Below are positions 9,871-18,242 of a stretch of DNA of 45,157 nucleotides, piece after piece (positions within the stretch are counted from its first letter, which is position 1; each line of letters begins with the position of its first letter). The DNA comes from an uncultured Pelagibacteraceae bacterium. Lineage in GTDB: Bacteria > Pseudomonadota > Alphaproteobacteria > Pelagibacterales > Pelagibacteraceae. Under the pieces are notes generated by a model that did not search any database, was not told the origin of the DNA, and saw only the letters and a program-made list of their open reading frames with translations. A program made the position numbers and the translations under genes. Location of the stretch: assembly GCA_902601705.1 (NCBI GenBank), contig CACKNV010000008.1, positions 12,501 through 57,657 on the forward strand. The letters run 5' to 3'.

Positions 9871-12435
9871 ATGAATTTATTTACAAGGACTTTTAGTAAA
9901 ATATTTAAAAGCTCTAATCAACAAGAATTAGACAAAATTCAAAACATAATTGAAGCTATTAATAATAAAGAAAATGAAATTAAGTCTTTATCTGAGGCTG
10001 ATTTTAAAGAAAAAACATTTAATTTAAAAAAAAATGCTCAAAATGGATCATTAAAAATTAATGACATTATACCAGAAAGTTTTGCTTTGGTTAGAGAGGC
10101 TGCTAAACGAACTCTAGGGGAAAGACATTACGATGTTCAATTAGCTGGTGGGTTAATTCTACACAATGGAAAAATTGCAGAAATGAAGACAGGTGAAGGT
10201 AAGACTCTTGTATCAACTTTACCTGCGTATTTAAATTCTTTAGAGGGAAAAGGTGTACATATAGTTACTGTAAATGATTATTTGGCCAAAAGGGACTCTG
10301 AATGGATGGGTAAAGTTTTCAGTTATCTTGGGGTTTCGACTGGATGTATTACTAATGATCTTAATGATATTGAAAGAAAAAAAAATTATAAAAATGATAT
10401 TACATACGCGACAAACAATGAGTTAGGTTTTGATTATTTAAGAGATAATATGAAATATGAAATTGAGGAAATGGTTCAACGTGATCATAATTTTTGCATT
10501 GTCGATGAAGTAGACAGTATTTTAATTGATGAGTCTAGAACGCCTCTCATAATTTCAGGAAAACTTGAAGACAAAACAACTCTCTATATAACTTCAAATG
10601 AATTTGTTAAGCACTTACAAAAAAATGATTTTGAGTTAGATGAAAAAAATAAAAATGTAATACTTACAGATTTAGGAATTGATAAAGTCGAAAAACTTGC
10701 AATTCAAAAAAGAATATTAAAAAATAATAATTTTTATGATCCTGCTAACTTAGATTTGGTTCATCATGTAAACCAAGCTTTGAAGGCGAATTTACTATTT
10801 AATAGAGATACTGACTACATAATAAGAAATGGTAAAGTGCAAATAATTGACGAATTTACAGGGAGAGTATTAGAGGGTAGGAGGTTTTCTGACGGTCTTC
10901 ATCAAGCAATAGAGGCTAAAGAAAATGTAAAAGTTGAGGAAGAAAATCAAACATTGGCATCAGTAACTTATCAAAATTATTTTAGATTATACCGAAAACT
11001 ATCTGGAATGACTGGAACAGCATTGACGGAAGCAGAAGAGTTTTTTGATATATATAAATTACCTGTTGTTTCTATTCCAACTAATAAAGAAATGTTGCGA
11101 AAAGACTTTAATGATCAAATATATAGAACTGAAAAAGAAAAATATAACGCTATTACAAATAAAATTATTGAATGTAACAAAATAGGTCAACCAGTATTAG
11201 TAGGAACAACTAGTATTGAAAAATCAGAAAAAATCTCTTCTTACCTAAGTAATAAAAAAATTAATCATAACGTATTGAACGCTAAACAACACGAGAAAGA
11301 GGCAAAAATTATAGCTGAGGCAGGAAAGATAAATGCAGTGACAATAGCAACAAATATGGCAGGCCGAGGAACAGATATTAAGTTGGGTGGAAATAAAGAT
11401 TTTATTTATGATGGAAAAAAAGAAAATGCAGAAAATATAAAAATTAATGAAGACAAAGTTAAAAAGTTGGGAGGATTATTTATTATTGGAACTGAAAGAC
11501 ACGAGAGTAGAAGAATTGACAATCAGCTGAGGGGTCGATCAGGTAGACAAGGTGATCCTGGAAGCACGATTTTTTTTATAAGCTTGCAAGATGAATTAAT
11601 GAGAATTTTTGGAGGAGACTCCATTGATGGAATTCTTAAAAAACTAGGTCTAAAAGAAAATGAGTCTATTGATCATCCTTGGATTAATAAAGCTATGGAA
11701 AGAGCACAAAAAAAGGTTGAAAGTAGAAACTTTGATATAAGAAAAACATTAATTAAATTTGATGACGTTATGAATGATCAAAGACAGGTCATATTTTCTC
11801 AAAGATTAAAGATTTTAAAGGAAAAAAATATAAAAGAAATTCTGAGCGACTTTTTTGAAGAAATACTCATTAATTTAAATTCAGTAAGAGAAAATTTTCA
11901 AAAATCTGGAGATGAAAAATACTATCTTGCAGAAATAAAGAATATAACAGGGAATATCGTAAGTGATAGAGAAATACTAGAATTTGGAAAACTAAAAGAA
12001 GTTGAGTTCAATAAAAAAATGCAAAATTTATACTCAGAGAAAAAAAACTCGAGAGTTAAAATTTTAGGGGAAAATCAAAATAATAATTTAGAAAAAAAAA
12101 TCTTTTTACAAATAATTGATTTTTCATGGAGATCCCATCTTCAATATTTGGAACAATTAAGACAAGTTATTGGGTTAAGACAATATGGGCAAAAGGACCC
12201 CTTATCTGAATTTAAAAAAGAGGCATTTGTTTTATTTGAAGGTCTATTATCAAAAATAAAAAACGATTTAATTAAATTTCTTTTAAATCTTAATATCGTT
12301 GTATCAAATGAGGAAAAAAGTGATAACAATGCGGAAGAAAGAAGAGAGAATCAATCTATAAAAAAAGTTGGCCGAAATGAAAAGTGTCCTTGTGGTTCTG
12401 GAAAAAAATTTAAACACTGTCATGGAAATGTTTAA
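9871..12435 (+). CDS. secA: Preprotein translocase ATPase SecA
   Basis: ATPase motor that drives unfolded preproteins through SecYEG. Walker A is MKTGEGKT (105-112), the DEAD-like Walker B is DEVD (212-215), the NBD2 part carries TNMAGRGTDIKLGG and LRGRSGRQGDPGS, and the C-terminal SecB/ribosome-binding zinc finger is complete with C839, C841, C850 and H851. At 854 residues it is a compact SecA. AGGTG 5 bases ahead of the ATG serves as ribosome binding site. Single-gene transcription unit, divergent from argJ (44-base gap) and converging on the photolyase gene with a 2-base gap. Confidence 0.98.
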   Translation: MNLFTRTFSKIFKSSNQQELDKIQNIIEAINNKENEIKSLSEADFKEKTFNLKKNAQNGSLKINDIIPESFALVREAAKRTLGERHYDVQLAGGLILHNGKIAEMKTGEGKTLVSTLPAYLNSLEGKGVHIVTVNDYLAKRDSEWMGKVFSYLGVSTGCITNDLNDIERKKNYKNDITYATNNELGFDYLRDNMKYEIEEMVQRDHNFCIVDEVDSILIDESRTPLIISGKLEDKTTLYITSNEFVKHLQKNDFELDEKNKNVILTDLGIDKVEKLAIQKRILKNNNFYDPANLDLVHHVNQALKANLLFNRDTDYIIRNGKVQIIDEFTGRVLEGRRFSDGLHQAIEAKENVKVEEENQTLASVTYQNYFRLYRKLSGMTGTALTEAEEFFDIYKLPVVSIPTNKEMLRKDFNDQIYRTEKEKYNAITNKIIECNKIGQPVLVGTTSIEKSEKISSYLSNKKINHNVLNAKQHEKEAKIIAEAGKINAVTIATNMAGRGTDIKLGGNKDFIYDGKKENAENIKINEDKVKKLGGLFIIGTERHESRRIDNQLRGRSGRQGDPGSTIFFISLQDELMRIFGGDSIDGILKKLGLKENESIDHPWINKAMERAQKKVESRNFDIRKTLIKFDDVMNDQRQVIFSQRLKILKEKNIKEILSDFFEEILINLNSVRENFQKSGDEKYYLAEIKNITGNIVSDREILEFGKLKEVEFNKKMQNLYSEKKNSRVKILGENQNNNLEKKIFLQIIDFSWRSHLQYLEQLRQVIGLRQYGQKDPLSEFKKEAFVLFEGLLSKIKNDLIKFLLNLNIVVSNEEKSDNNAEERRENQSIKKVGRNEKCPCGSGKKFKHCHGNV

Positions 12436-12437
12436 AT

Positions 12438-13838
12438 TTAGATTTTTTTAAAAGCATTTAAAGCTTTTATTCTTGCATCTTCATGTTTCACTATCGGATA
12501 AGGATAATCTCTGCCTAATCTAAATTTTTCATCTTTAAATTCCCAAGGTTTGTGAACGAATTTTTTAGGTAAGTTTATTAGTTCAGGCACCCATTTTTTA
12601 ACATATTCTCCCTCTTTATCAAATTTCTCTCCCTGTAAAATTGGATTAAATATTCTAAAATAAGGGGCAGCATCCGCACCACTGCCTGCTACCCATTGCC
12701 ATCCCGCAACATTACTAGCAGGGCTATAATCCAATAAACAATTTCTAAAATATTTTTCTCCATCTTTCCAATCAATTAACAAGTGTTTTACTAAAAATGA
12801 TCCAACTATCATTCTCACTCTATTATGCATCCACCCAGTCGAATAAAGCTCCCTCATACCTGCATCGACTATTGGATAACCAGTCAAACCTTTCTTCCAA
12901 GCATTTAAAAATTTAGAATTTTTTTCCCACGGAAATTTATCAAATTTTTGTGAATAATTTTTTTTTAACATATGAGGAAAATTGTTTATTAATGAATGAT
13001 TAAATTCACGCCACCCAATCTCAGCAAGAAATTTTGATGTTCCAATATTAATTGATTTTTTTTTTGTGCACTCTTTCCATATTGTTTCAACGTGAAGTTG
13101 CCCAAATTTTATAAATGGAGATAATTTTGAAGTTCCTGTAATGTTAGGAAAATTTCTTCCCTCAGAATAGCTATTTATTCTGTTTTTAATAAAATTTTGT
13201 AATTCTTTTAAAGCACTTTGTTCCTTAGGAGACCAAATTTTCTCAAAATTTTTATACCAATTTTTTTTGGGTAATAATTTTTCAGGCTCAACACATTTTT
13301 TAAAATAATTTATTTTTATTTTACATTTTTTTATTTCTTTCTCTTTTGGCGGTATTTTCTCAATATAATATTTTTCTGCCGTTCTCCAAAAAGGAGTAAA
13401 TACCTTAAATGGAGTGCCATCACCTTTTTTTATTTCATCAATTTCATTAAGAGTATTACCTTTAAATCTTTTAAAATGAATATTCTTATTTTTAAAAGTG
13501 CTTGACAAATATTCATCGAACTTTAAGTAATCGGGTTCATAAACTTTATTCCAGTAAATTGCGAAATCTTTTTTTTTAATTAATTTATCAAAGAAAATTT
13601 TAAATGAGTTGGTCTCAACTACCTCTAAGGTAATATTTAAATCATTTAATTGCTTTCTAAAATTTAAAAGTGATTTACTAAGCCACCATCTTTGAGCCTC
13701 TTGATATTTGTAACTGTCCTTTTTGAAAAGATAAAAAACTATAACTTTATCATGATTTTCGGTAGCTTCGATTAAACCGTTATTTTTAGCTAATCTGAAA
13801 TCATCTCTTAACCAGAAAAGTCCTATTTTTTTATTCAT
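12438..13838 (-). CDS. phr: Deoxyribodipyrimidine photolyase
   Basis: FAD-dependent, light-driven repair of UV-induced cyclobutane pyrimidine dimers. It has the N-terminal alpha/beta antenna domain (LFWLRDDFRLAKNNGL) and the C-terminal FAD domain with GREFNHSLINNFP, GMRELYSTGWMHNRVRMIVGSFLVKHL and DYSPASNVAGWQWVAGSG, all hallmarks of class I photolyases. 466 residues, normal. The electron-transfer tryptophans are in the expected segments (GWMHNR, GWQW). Photolyase fits a sunlit surface-ocean life. A cryptochrome role is possible but the repair-enzyme motif NVAGWQW favours photolyase. Last gene of the minus-strand run from dcd. Confidence 0.95.
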   Translation of the reverse strand: MNKKIGLFWLRDDFRLAKNNGLIEATENHDKVIVFYLFKKDSYKYQEAQRWWLSKSLLNFRKQLNDLNITLEVVETNSFKIFFDKLIKKKDFAIYWNKVYEPDYLKFDEYLSSTFKNKNIHFKRFKGNTLNEIDEIKKGDGTPFKVFTPFWRTAEKYYIEKIPPKEKEIKKCKIKINYFKKCVEPEKLLPKKNWYKNFEKIWSPKEQSALKELQNFIKNRINSYSEGRNFPNITGTSKLSPFIKFGQLHVETIWKECTKKKSINIGTSKFLAEIGWREFNHSLINNFPHMLKKNYSQKFDKFPWEKNSKFLNAWKKGLTGYPIVDAGMRELYSTGWMHNRVRMIVGSFLVKHLLIDWKDGEKYFRNCLLDYSPASNVAGWQWVAGSGADAAPYFRIFNPILQGEKFDKEGEYVKKWVPELINLPKKFVHKPWEFKDEKFRLGRDYPYPIVKHEDARIKALNAFKKI

Positions 13839-13890
13839 ACATAATAATTATCAGATTAATTTTTGTATTTCGATGTGTAAAACTTGTTGG

Positions 13891-13965
13891 TGGTGGCCTT
13901 GGTAAGAATCGCACTTACGACACATACCTTTTCAGGGTACTGCTCTACTACTGAGCTACAAGGCC
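13891..13965 (-). tRNA. tRNA-Phe (anticodon GAA), with encoded CCA
   Basis: The reverse complement folds as a full cloverleaf: acceptor GGCCTTG/CAAGGCC, D stem GCTC/GAGC with a 7-base loop AGTAGTA, anticodon stem GTACC/GGTAT with loop CTGAAAA (anticodon GAA, Phe), variable GTGTC, T stem GTAAG/CTTAC with loop TGCGATT, discriminator A and CCA. Two oddities: the T loop has G where nearly all elongator tRNAs have U/pseudouridine 55, and the D loop has lost one base so that the GG pair 18-19 is reduced to a single G. Its first base is also the last base of the infA stop codon. No other tRNA-like sequence matches here. Confidence 0.93.
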
Positions 13966-14180
13966 TAAAATCTAAAAGTAATTCTACCTTTAGTTAGATC
14001 ATATGGCGTCATTTCAACCATTACATTGTCTCCAGCTAAAACTCTAATTCTATTCTTTCTTAATTTACCAGCTGTATGTGCTAAAATTTCATGGTTGTTT
14101 TCAAGTTTAACTCTGAACATTGCGTTAGGTAGAAGTTCGGTTACCTTTCCTTTAAATTCTAAAGTTTCTTGTTTAGCCAA
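13965..14180 (-). CDS. infA: Translation initiation factor IF-1
   Basis: Small OB-fold factor that binds the ribosomal A site during initiation. 71 residues, exact family length, with the conserved start [20 protein letters not shown], the middle [26 protein letters not shown] and the end [12 protein letters not shown]. Starts immediately after the hisD stop, and its TAG stop overlaps the tRNA-Phe gene by one base, so mRNA and tRNA must be separated by processing of a common transcript. AGGAAATTA precedes the ATG as a weak ribosome binding site. Confidence 0.98.
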   Translation of the reverse strand: MAKQETLEFKGKVTELLPNAMFRVKLENNHEILAHTAGKLRKNRIRVLAGDNVMVEMTPYDLTKGRITFRF

Positions 14181-15476
14181 TTAATTTCCTTTTTTTAATC
14201 TTATTTTTACTGAGTTAGCATGACCTTCTAAATTCTCATGCTTAGCTAAATTTATAACCGATGCACTTAATCTTTCAATACCTGTTTTTGTTATTTTTAT
14301 TAATGAGTGACGCTTTAAAAAATCATTAACTGATAAACCTGATGAAAATCTTGCAGATCCTGAAGTTGGCAAAACATGATTAGGTCCAGCAATATAATCT
14401 CCAATTGCCTCTGGTGAATATTTTCCGATAAAAATAGATCCAGCATTTTTTACCCCTTTGATTATTTTATTATTGATATTAGTGGATACTTCCAAATGTT
14501 CAGGTGCAATCGTATTAATTACTTCTGTTATTTTATTTTTTTTAGTTAATATCGCTAGTCCAAATTTCTTCAAGCTTTGAGAAGCTATTTTTTTTTTTGG
14601 CAATTTTTTTAATTGTTTTTTTAAAGATAAATTTACTGAATTAATTAAATTTTTATTATCAGTAATTAGTATAGACTGTGCAAATATATCGTGCTCGGCT
14701 TGAGCAATCAAATCTGCTGCGACTAAATCTGGAGCAGCTGTTTTGTCGGCAACAACACTTACTTCTGATGGCCCTGCAACCATATCTATTCCTACGTCTC
14801 CAAAAACTTCTTTTTTTGCAGTAGCAACAAATGTATTTCCAGGCCCAACTATCTTGTCTACTTTCTCAAAATTTTTAGTTCCATAAGCCATAGCAGCAAT
14901 TGTATGTGCACCACCAGTCTTGTAAATTTTTTTCACTCCACATTTTTTTGCTGCATAAACTATTGAAGGATTAATTTTAGAGTCAAGTGACGGAGTAGCT
15001 AAATATATATTTTTTACGCCTGCAACTATTGCAGGAACACAATTCATTAAAACAGTACTTGGATAACTTGCAGTTCCACCAGGAACGTAAACCCCAACTT
15101 TACTTAAAGGTGTGTATCTATAGGAAAGCTCATTTTTATATTTATCTCTAAATTTAAAAGAAACAAATTTTTGTTTTGAGTGAAATCTTTTAATTCTATT
15201 AAAAGCTAGATCAATCGCTTTTTTAATCTTTTTATCAGTTTTTTTTGAAATTTTATTTAACTCTTTATTTGAAAAAAAAACTTTAGTTGTTTTTGTCTTA
15301 ATTTTTGAAAACTTTTTTTCGTAATTTAAAACAGCTTTATCACCATTTTTTTTTACATTTTGTATAATTTTTATCACAGAAGTAGTTTTGCTTTTTTGAT
15401 TAATTTTTCTTTTATTCAAAAATTTCTCTAACTCCTTAAAAGAATTTTTCTTGTTATATTTTAATATTCTTAACAT
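14181..15476 (-). CDS. hisD: Histidinol dehydrogenase
   Basis: Catalyses the last two oxidations of histidine biosynthesis, histidinol to histidine, with NAD and zinc. Family segments are clear: VGVYVPGGTASYPSTVLMN, GPGNTFVATAKKEVFG, GIDMVAGPSEV, DLIAQAEHD with zinc-site Q/H, and the catalytic PEHLE and GPNHVLPT. 431 residues, normal. Very Lys-rich N-terminus, in keeping with the AT bias. Start overlaps the DUF2948 stop as TAATG. The order murA-DUF2948-hisD is shared by many alphaproteobacteria; no other his genes are in the window. Confidence 0.97.
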   Translation of the reverse strand: MLRILKYNKKNSFKELEKFLNKRKINQKSKTTSVIKIIQNVKKNGDKAVLNYEKKFSKIKTKTTKVFFSNKELNKISKKTDKKIKKAIDLAFNRIKRFHSKQKFVSFKFRDKYKNELSYRYTPLSKVGVYVPGGTASYPSTVLMNCVPAIVAGVKNIYLATPSLDSKINPSIVYAAKKCGVKKIYKTGGAHTIAAMAYGTKNFEKVDKIVGPGNTFVATAKKEVFGDVGIDMVAGPSEVSVVADKTAAPDLVAADLIAQAEHDIFAQSILITDNKNLINSVNLSLKKQLKKLPKKKIASQSLKKFGLAILTKKNKITEVINTIAPEHLEVSTNINNKIIKGVKNAGSIFIGKYSPEAIGDYIAGPNHVLPTSGSARFSSGLSVNDFLKRHSLIKITKTGIERLSASVINLAKHENLEGHANSVKIRLKKGN

Positions 15477-15919
15477 TATATAGTTTTGTGCTTAGGTTTA
15501 TTTTTCGTATTCCATGCATCACCTTGATCATCAAGAGTTACTTCTATAACCTCAGAAATAACTCTAATAACTGAGTCGCCTGCAAAAATTATTTTCATTT
15601 CATAGTTATTATCAGGCATAATATTTGTTTCAATAGCTAGAAAGTCTAAAAATCCATCTTTATTAAGCTGATTAATATTTTTTGAAAAAACATCTAAAAC
15701 ACTATCAAATTTTAAAACAGTTCTTATACGTTTATTTTTTCTAAAAACCCCTTTTTCTACATCCTCCCACATAAATCTATTAAGCTGCATGAGAAAAATT
15801 TTATTCTTTTTAAGACTTGCTATATCCGACACATTTACTATTGAGTCTTGAAGATGTGCAGAAACTACTCTTAAGTCTTCTTCTGTTCTTGCAATTAATT
15901 TTAAATTTTTTGCCTGCAT
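15476..15919 (-). CDS. DUF2948 family protein
   Basis: 147 residues. Recognisable by LKLIARTEEDLRVVSAHLQDS at the start, FLMQLNRFMWEDVE in the middle and the acidic FAGDSVIRVISEVIEVTLDD end, the pattern of the alphaproteobacterial DUF2948 family. No enzyme motif, signal peptide or membrane segment is visible; probably a small cytosolic protein. Function unknown. It is locked between murA (2-base gap) and hisD (1-base overlap), an arrangement conserved across the class, which supports identity more than function. Confidence 0.87.
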   Translation of the reverse strand: MQAKNLKLIARTEEDLRVVSAHLQDSIVNVSDIASLKKNKIFLMQLNRFMWEDVEKGVFRKNKRIRTVLKFDSVLDVFSKNINQLNKDGFLDFLAIETNIMPDNNYEMKIIFAGDSVIRVISEVIEVTLDDQGDAWNTKNKPKHKTI

Positions 15920-15920
15920 T

Positions 15921-17180
15921 TTAAACTCGTCTTATTTTAGCTTTACACTTTCTTAATTTGCTCTCCAAGAATTCATATCCACGATCAAGATGATAAATCC
16001 GATTAATTATTGTTCTATTTTCTGCGACTAAGCCAGCTAGCACTAGGCTCACAGAAGCTCTTAAATCAGTAGCCATAACTTCGGCGCCCGTTAATTTTGA
16101 AGGTCCTTTTATGATGGCTGTTTTATCTTTAATTTCAATTAGAGCACCCATCCTTTTTAATTCCGGTACATGCATAAATCTATTTTCAAAAATATCTTCC
16201 TTAATTTTAGATACCCCATTCACTTGAGTTAAAAGCACCATCAGTTGAGCTTGTAGATCAGTTGGAAAACCAGGATATGGTTTTGTTACAATATTTATGT
16301 TTTTCAAATTTCTTTTCTTTTTAATAATAATTGAAGTTTTTTTTTTAATTATTTGAACGCCTACTTTTCTTAAAATATTTATTTCGCTATTTATGATTTT
16401 GGGATTAATTTTATTAATTGTTAAGCTATTTTTAGCAATTAACGCACCAGCAATCATAAATGTTCCAAGTTCAATTCTATCAAAAATTACTTCATGGGAG
16501 ATATTTGGTTGATTAATTTTGCTATTTGAAATTGAAATTGTTCTACCTTTTATATTAATGTTTGTTCCGAGTTTTTTTAGAAATAAAATTAAATCTAAAA
16601 TCTCAGGTTCAACTGCACAATTTTTTAGCACAGTTTTTCCCTTAGCTTTAGACGCGGCTAATAAAGCATTTTCTGTCGCTCCTACTGAAACAGAGGGAAA
16701 TTTAATATTAGTTCCTTTTAATCCTCTTTTTGCTTCAGCAATGATATATCCATCTTTGATTTTTATCTTAGCTCCTAACTTTTTTAATGCAAACAAATGT
16801 AAATCTACGGGCCTTGATCCAATAGCACAACCTCCTGGAAGAGAAACTCTGGCTTTTCTATATTTAGTTAATAAAGAACCAAGAACTAATACTCCTGCTC
16901 TCATTGTTTTAACAAGTTTATAAGGTGCAAGAGTATTAATATTTTTTTCTTTATTTGTAATTTCAATTATTTTTTTTTTTTTAATGAATTTTATTTTAAG
17001 GCCAATAAAATTTAGTAATTCAGCCATAGTAAAAATGTCTTTTACAAGAGGAACATTTTTGAGTATCACTCTATTTGCAAGAATAGAAGCAGCTAAAATT
17101 GGAAGTGTTGCGTTTTTAGATCCAGATATAGAAATTGTACCACTTAATTCTCTCTTGCCTTTAATTATAAGCTTCTGCAT
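15921..17180 (-). CDS. murA: UDP-N-acetylglucosamine 1-carboxyvinyltransferase
   Basis: First committed step of peptidoglycan synthesis: adds enolpyruvate from PEP to UDP-GlcNAc. Contains K22-N23 of the substrate site (SGSKNATLPILAA), the catalytic cysteine C118 in LPGGCAIGSRPVDLH (the residue alkylated by fosfomycin), and the C-terminal LRASVSLVLAGLVAEN and YHLDRGYE signatures. 419 residues, normal two-domain EPT fold. Upstream dcd ends 9 bases before its ATG, so both may share a transcript. Confidence 0.98.
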   Translation of the reverse strand: MQKLIIKGKRELSGTISISGSKNATLPILAASILANRVILKNVPLVKDIFTMAELLNFIGLKIKFIKKKKIIEITNKEKNINTLAPYKLVKTMRAGVLVLGSLLTKYRKARVSLPGGCAIGSRPVDLHLFALKKLGAKIKIKDGYIIAEAKRGLKGTNIKFPSVSVGATENALLAASKAKGKTVLKNCAVEPEILDLILFLKKLGTNINIKGRTISISNSKINQPNISHEVIFDRIELGTFMIAGALIAKNSLTINKINPKIINSEINILRKVGVQIIKKKTSIIIKKKRNLKNINIVTKPYPGFPTDLQAQLMVLLTQVNGVSKIKEDIFENRFMHVPELKRMGALIEIKDKTAIIKGPSKLTGAEVMATDLRASVSLVLAGLVAENRTIINRIYHLDRGYEFLESKLRKCKAKIRRV

Positions 17181-17188
17181 TAAAAAGA

Positions 17189-17743
17189 TTAAACTTTTGG
17201 AAGTGTAACACCTTTTTGTTTCATGTATTTGCCTTTTCTTTTAGCATAGGTTACACTCGGTTTCTCATTACCTTTTATGAAAATAAATTGTGCAACACCT
17301 TCATTAGCATAAATCTTTGCTGGTAAAGGAGTCGTGTTTGAAAATTCAAGTGTTACATGTCCTTCCCATCCTGGCTCAAGTGGTGTAACATTAACTATTA
17401 TTCCACACCTTGCGTAAGTTGACTTACCTAGACAAATTACTAAAATATCATCAGGAATTTTAAAATATTCCATCGTTCTAGCTAAAGCAAAAGAATTAGG
17501 TGGGATAATACACTCTTTACCTACTTTAGTTACAAAGCTCTCTTTTTTAAAAACTTTAGGATCAACTATTCCTGAATTAACATTAGTGAAAATTTTAAAC
17601 TCATTTGAAACTCTAGCGTCATATCCGTAAGATGATAGTCCATAAGATATTTTCCCTTTTCTAATTTGTTTATCTACGAAAGGTTTGATCATTCCTTTTT
17701 GAGATACAACTTTTCTAATCCATTTATCTGAAAGAACTGTCAT
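17189..17743 (-). CDS. dcd: dCTP deaminase
   Basis: Deaminates dCTP to dUTP for thymidylate synthesis. Trimeric dUTPase-like fold; visible are [18 protein letters not shown], the nucleotide motif [21 protein letters not shown] and the catalytic E133 in TLEFSN. 184 residues, normal. The end ([23 protein letters not shown]) matches the bacterial dCTP deaminase tail. It is preceded by a 110-base AT-rich leader containing a GNRA-capped hairpin and long A-runs on the coding strand, so it is likely the first gene of the dcd-murA-DUF2948-hisD-infA transcript. Confidence 0.97.
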   Translation of the reverse strand: MTVLSDKWIRKVVSQKGMIKPFVDKQIRKGKISYGLSSYGYDARVSNEFKIFTNVNSGIVDPKVFKKESFVTKVGKECIIPPNSFALARTMEYFKIPDDILVICLGKSTYARCGIIVNVTPLEPGWEGHVTLEFSNTTPLPAKIYANEGVAQFIFIKGNEKPSVTYAKRKGKYMKQKGVTLPKV

Positions 17744-17797
17744 TTTTTTCTTTTTTTTTGTTTTGATTTTTTTCTTTTTTGTAAATTTCTTTTTAAT

Positions 17798-17813
17798 GAA
17801 GCCTCACGGCTTC
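17798..17813 (-). other. GNRA-capped hairpin ahead of dcd
   Basis: On the minus strand the sequence GAAGCC GTGA GGCTTC forms a perfect 6-base-pair stem closed by a GNRA tetraloop (GUGA in RNA), an island of GC in very AT-rich DNA. It lies 55 bases upstream of the dcd start and about 40 bases after the end of the small gene at 17855. No U-run follows it on the minus strand, so it is not a standard terminator. On the plus strand a T-run begins about 15 bases later (17827). It could be a cis-regulatory element for dcd or a processing/stability element. Confidence 0.5.
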
Positions 17814-17824
17814 TAATAAGAGAA

Positions 17825-17847
17825 TCTTTTTTTTCAAAAGATTTCAT
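17825..17847. repeat. Inverted repeat with internal T/A run
   Basis: AATCTTTT (from about 17823) and AAAAGATT (about 17837-17844) are perfect reverse complements around a short T/C loop. Together with the neighbouring GC hairpin this makes two adjacent stem-loops in the 110-base dcd leader, downstream of the small basic gene at 17855-18049. One or both may end that transcript; the A/T-only stem would be weak. Confidence 0.35.
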
Positions 17848-17854
17848 CTGAAGC

Positions 17855-18049
17855 TTAATTTTTATCTGGATTTGTTAAGTCCTCTAGAGTTATAGGCTTA
17901 TCGATGTCATGCATCAACTTTTCTTCAGATCTCTTAGGGCTATTATTTGAACGCTTAGCTCTTCTCTGCTCTATTCTCGCTTTTCTCTTCGCCTCTTTTT
18001 TCATAGCTTTGTCGCCACGAGTAGATTTATAATCATAGTGTATTCCCAT
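17855..18049 (-). CDS. Small basic protein, unknown
   Basis: A 64-residue protein that I cannot assign to a named family. The first half is strongly basic with Lys/Arg repeats (MKKEAKRKARIEQRRAKRS), probably one long helix; the second half is acidic and ends ITLEDLTNPDKN. The charge layout suggests nucleic-acid or ribosome association, an inference. It is likely real: the start ATG follows GAGAGGACG (a fair ribosome binding site), codon use is like its neighbours, and there is no better reading frame. It stands alone, about 110 bases from dcd and 190 from the upstream gene. Confidence 0.65.
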   Translation of the reverse strand: MGIHYDYKSTRGDKAMKKEAKRKARIEQRRAKRSNNSPKRSEEKLMHDIDKPITLEDLTNPDKN

Positions 18050-18242
18050 AAAAAGCGTCCTCTCATTGATACTTAAATTTACTTCTTGAACTCGAATTTT
18101 GCAAGCCTCTTAACTAAGCTACTGTATAATTATAAATAATATCGACAAAATTACGGCAACTAATACATCTTGAAGTGGCGTTGCTTTTGAAAGCAATAAT
18201 TGCATCAAACTACTACAAACAACCAAGTGGGCCAATTAATTT
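18050..18242 (-). other. Unassigned spacer, possible small RNA or micro-ORF
   Basis: This 193-base gap is large for this genome and less AT-biased than other spacers here. On the minus strand it contains a 28-residue ORF (18119-18205), a 6-base hairpin TTGCTT/AAGCAA (18181-18196), and a segment around 18085-18122 (GTAGCTTAGTTAAGAGGC ... GAGTTCAAG) that faintly resembles D- and T-arms of a tRNA but lacks an anticodon arm and acceptor stem. I cannot assign it; a small RNA or the 5' leader of the small basic gene are the main possibilities. Confidence 0.4.
18119..18205 (-). CDS. Possible 28-residue membrane micro-protein
   Basis: ATG at 18203-18205 opens a 28-codon frame ending in TAG. The product would be a short polar start (MQLLLSKATPLQD) followed by a purely hydrophobic helix (VLVAVILSILFIIIQ), the usual layout of a single-pass micro-protein. 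There is no clear ribosome binding site, and a short hydrophobic frame can arise by chance in T-rich DNA, so this is tentative. It lies between the DUF255 gene and the small basic gene, same strand. Confidence 0.25.
   Translation of the reverse strand: MQLLLSKATPLQDVLVAVILSILFIIIQ

Noticed and set aside
18085-18122. tRNA in the spacer near 18100
   Set aside because: D- and T-arm-like words occur but no acceptor stem, anticodon arm or proper spacing; kept only as a weak hint in the spacer entry.
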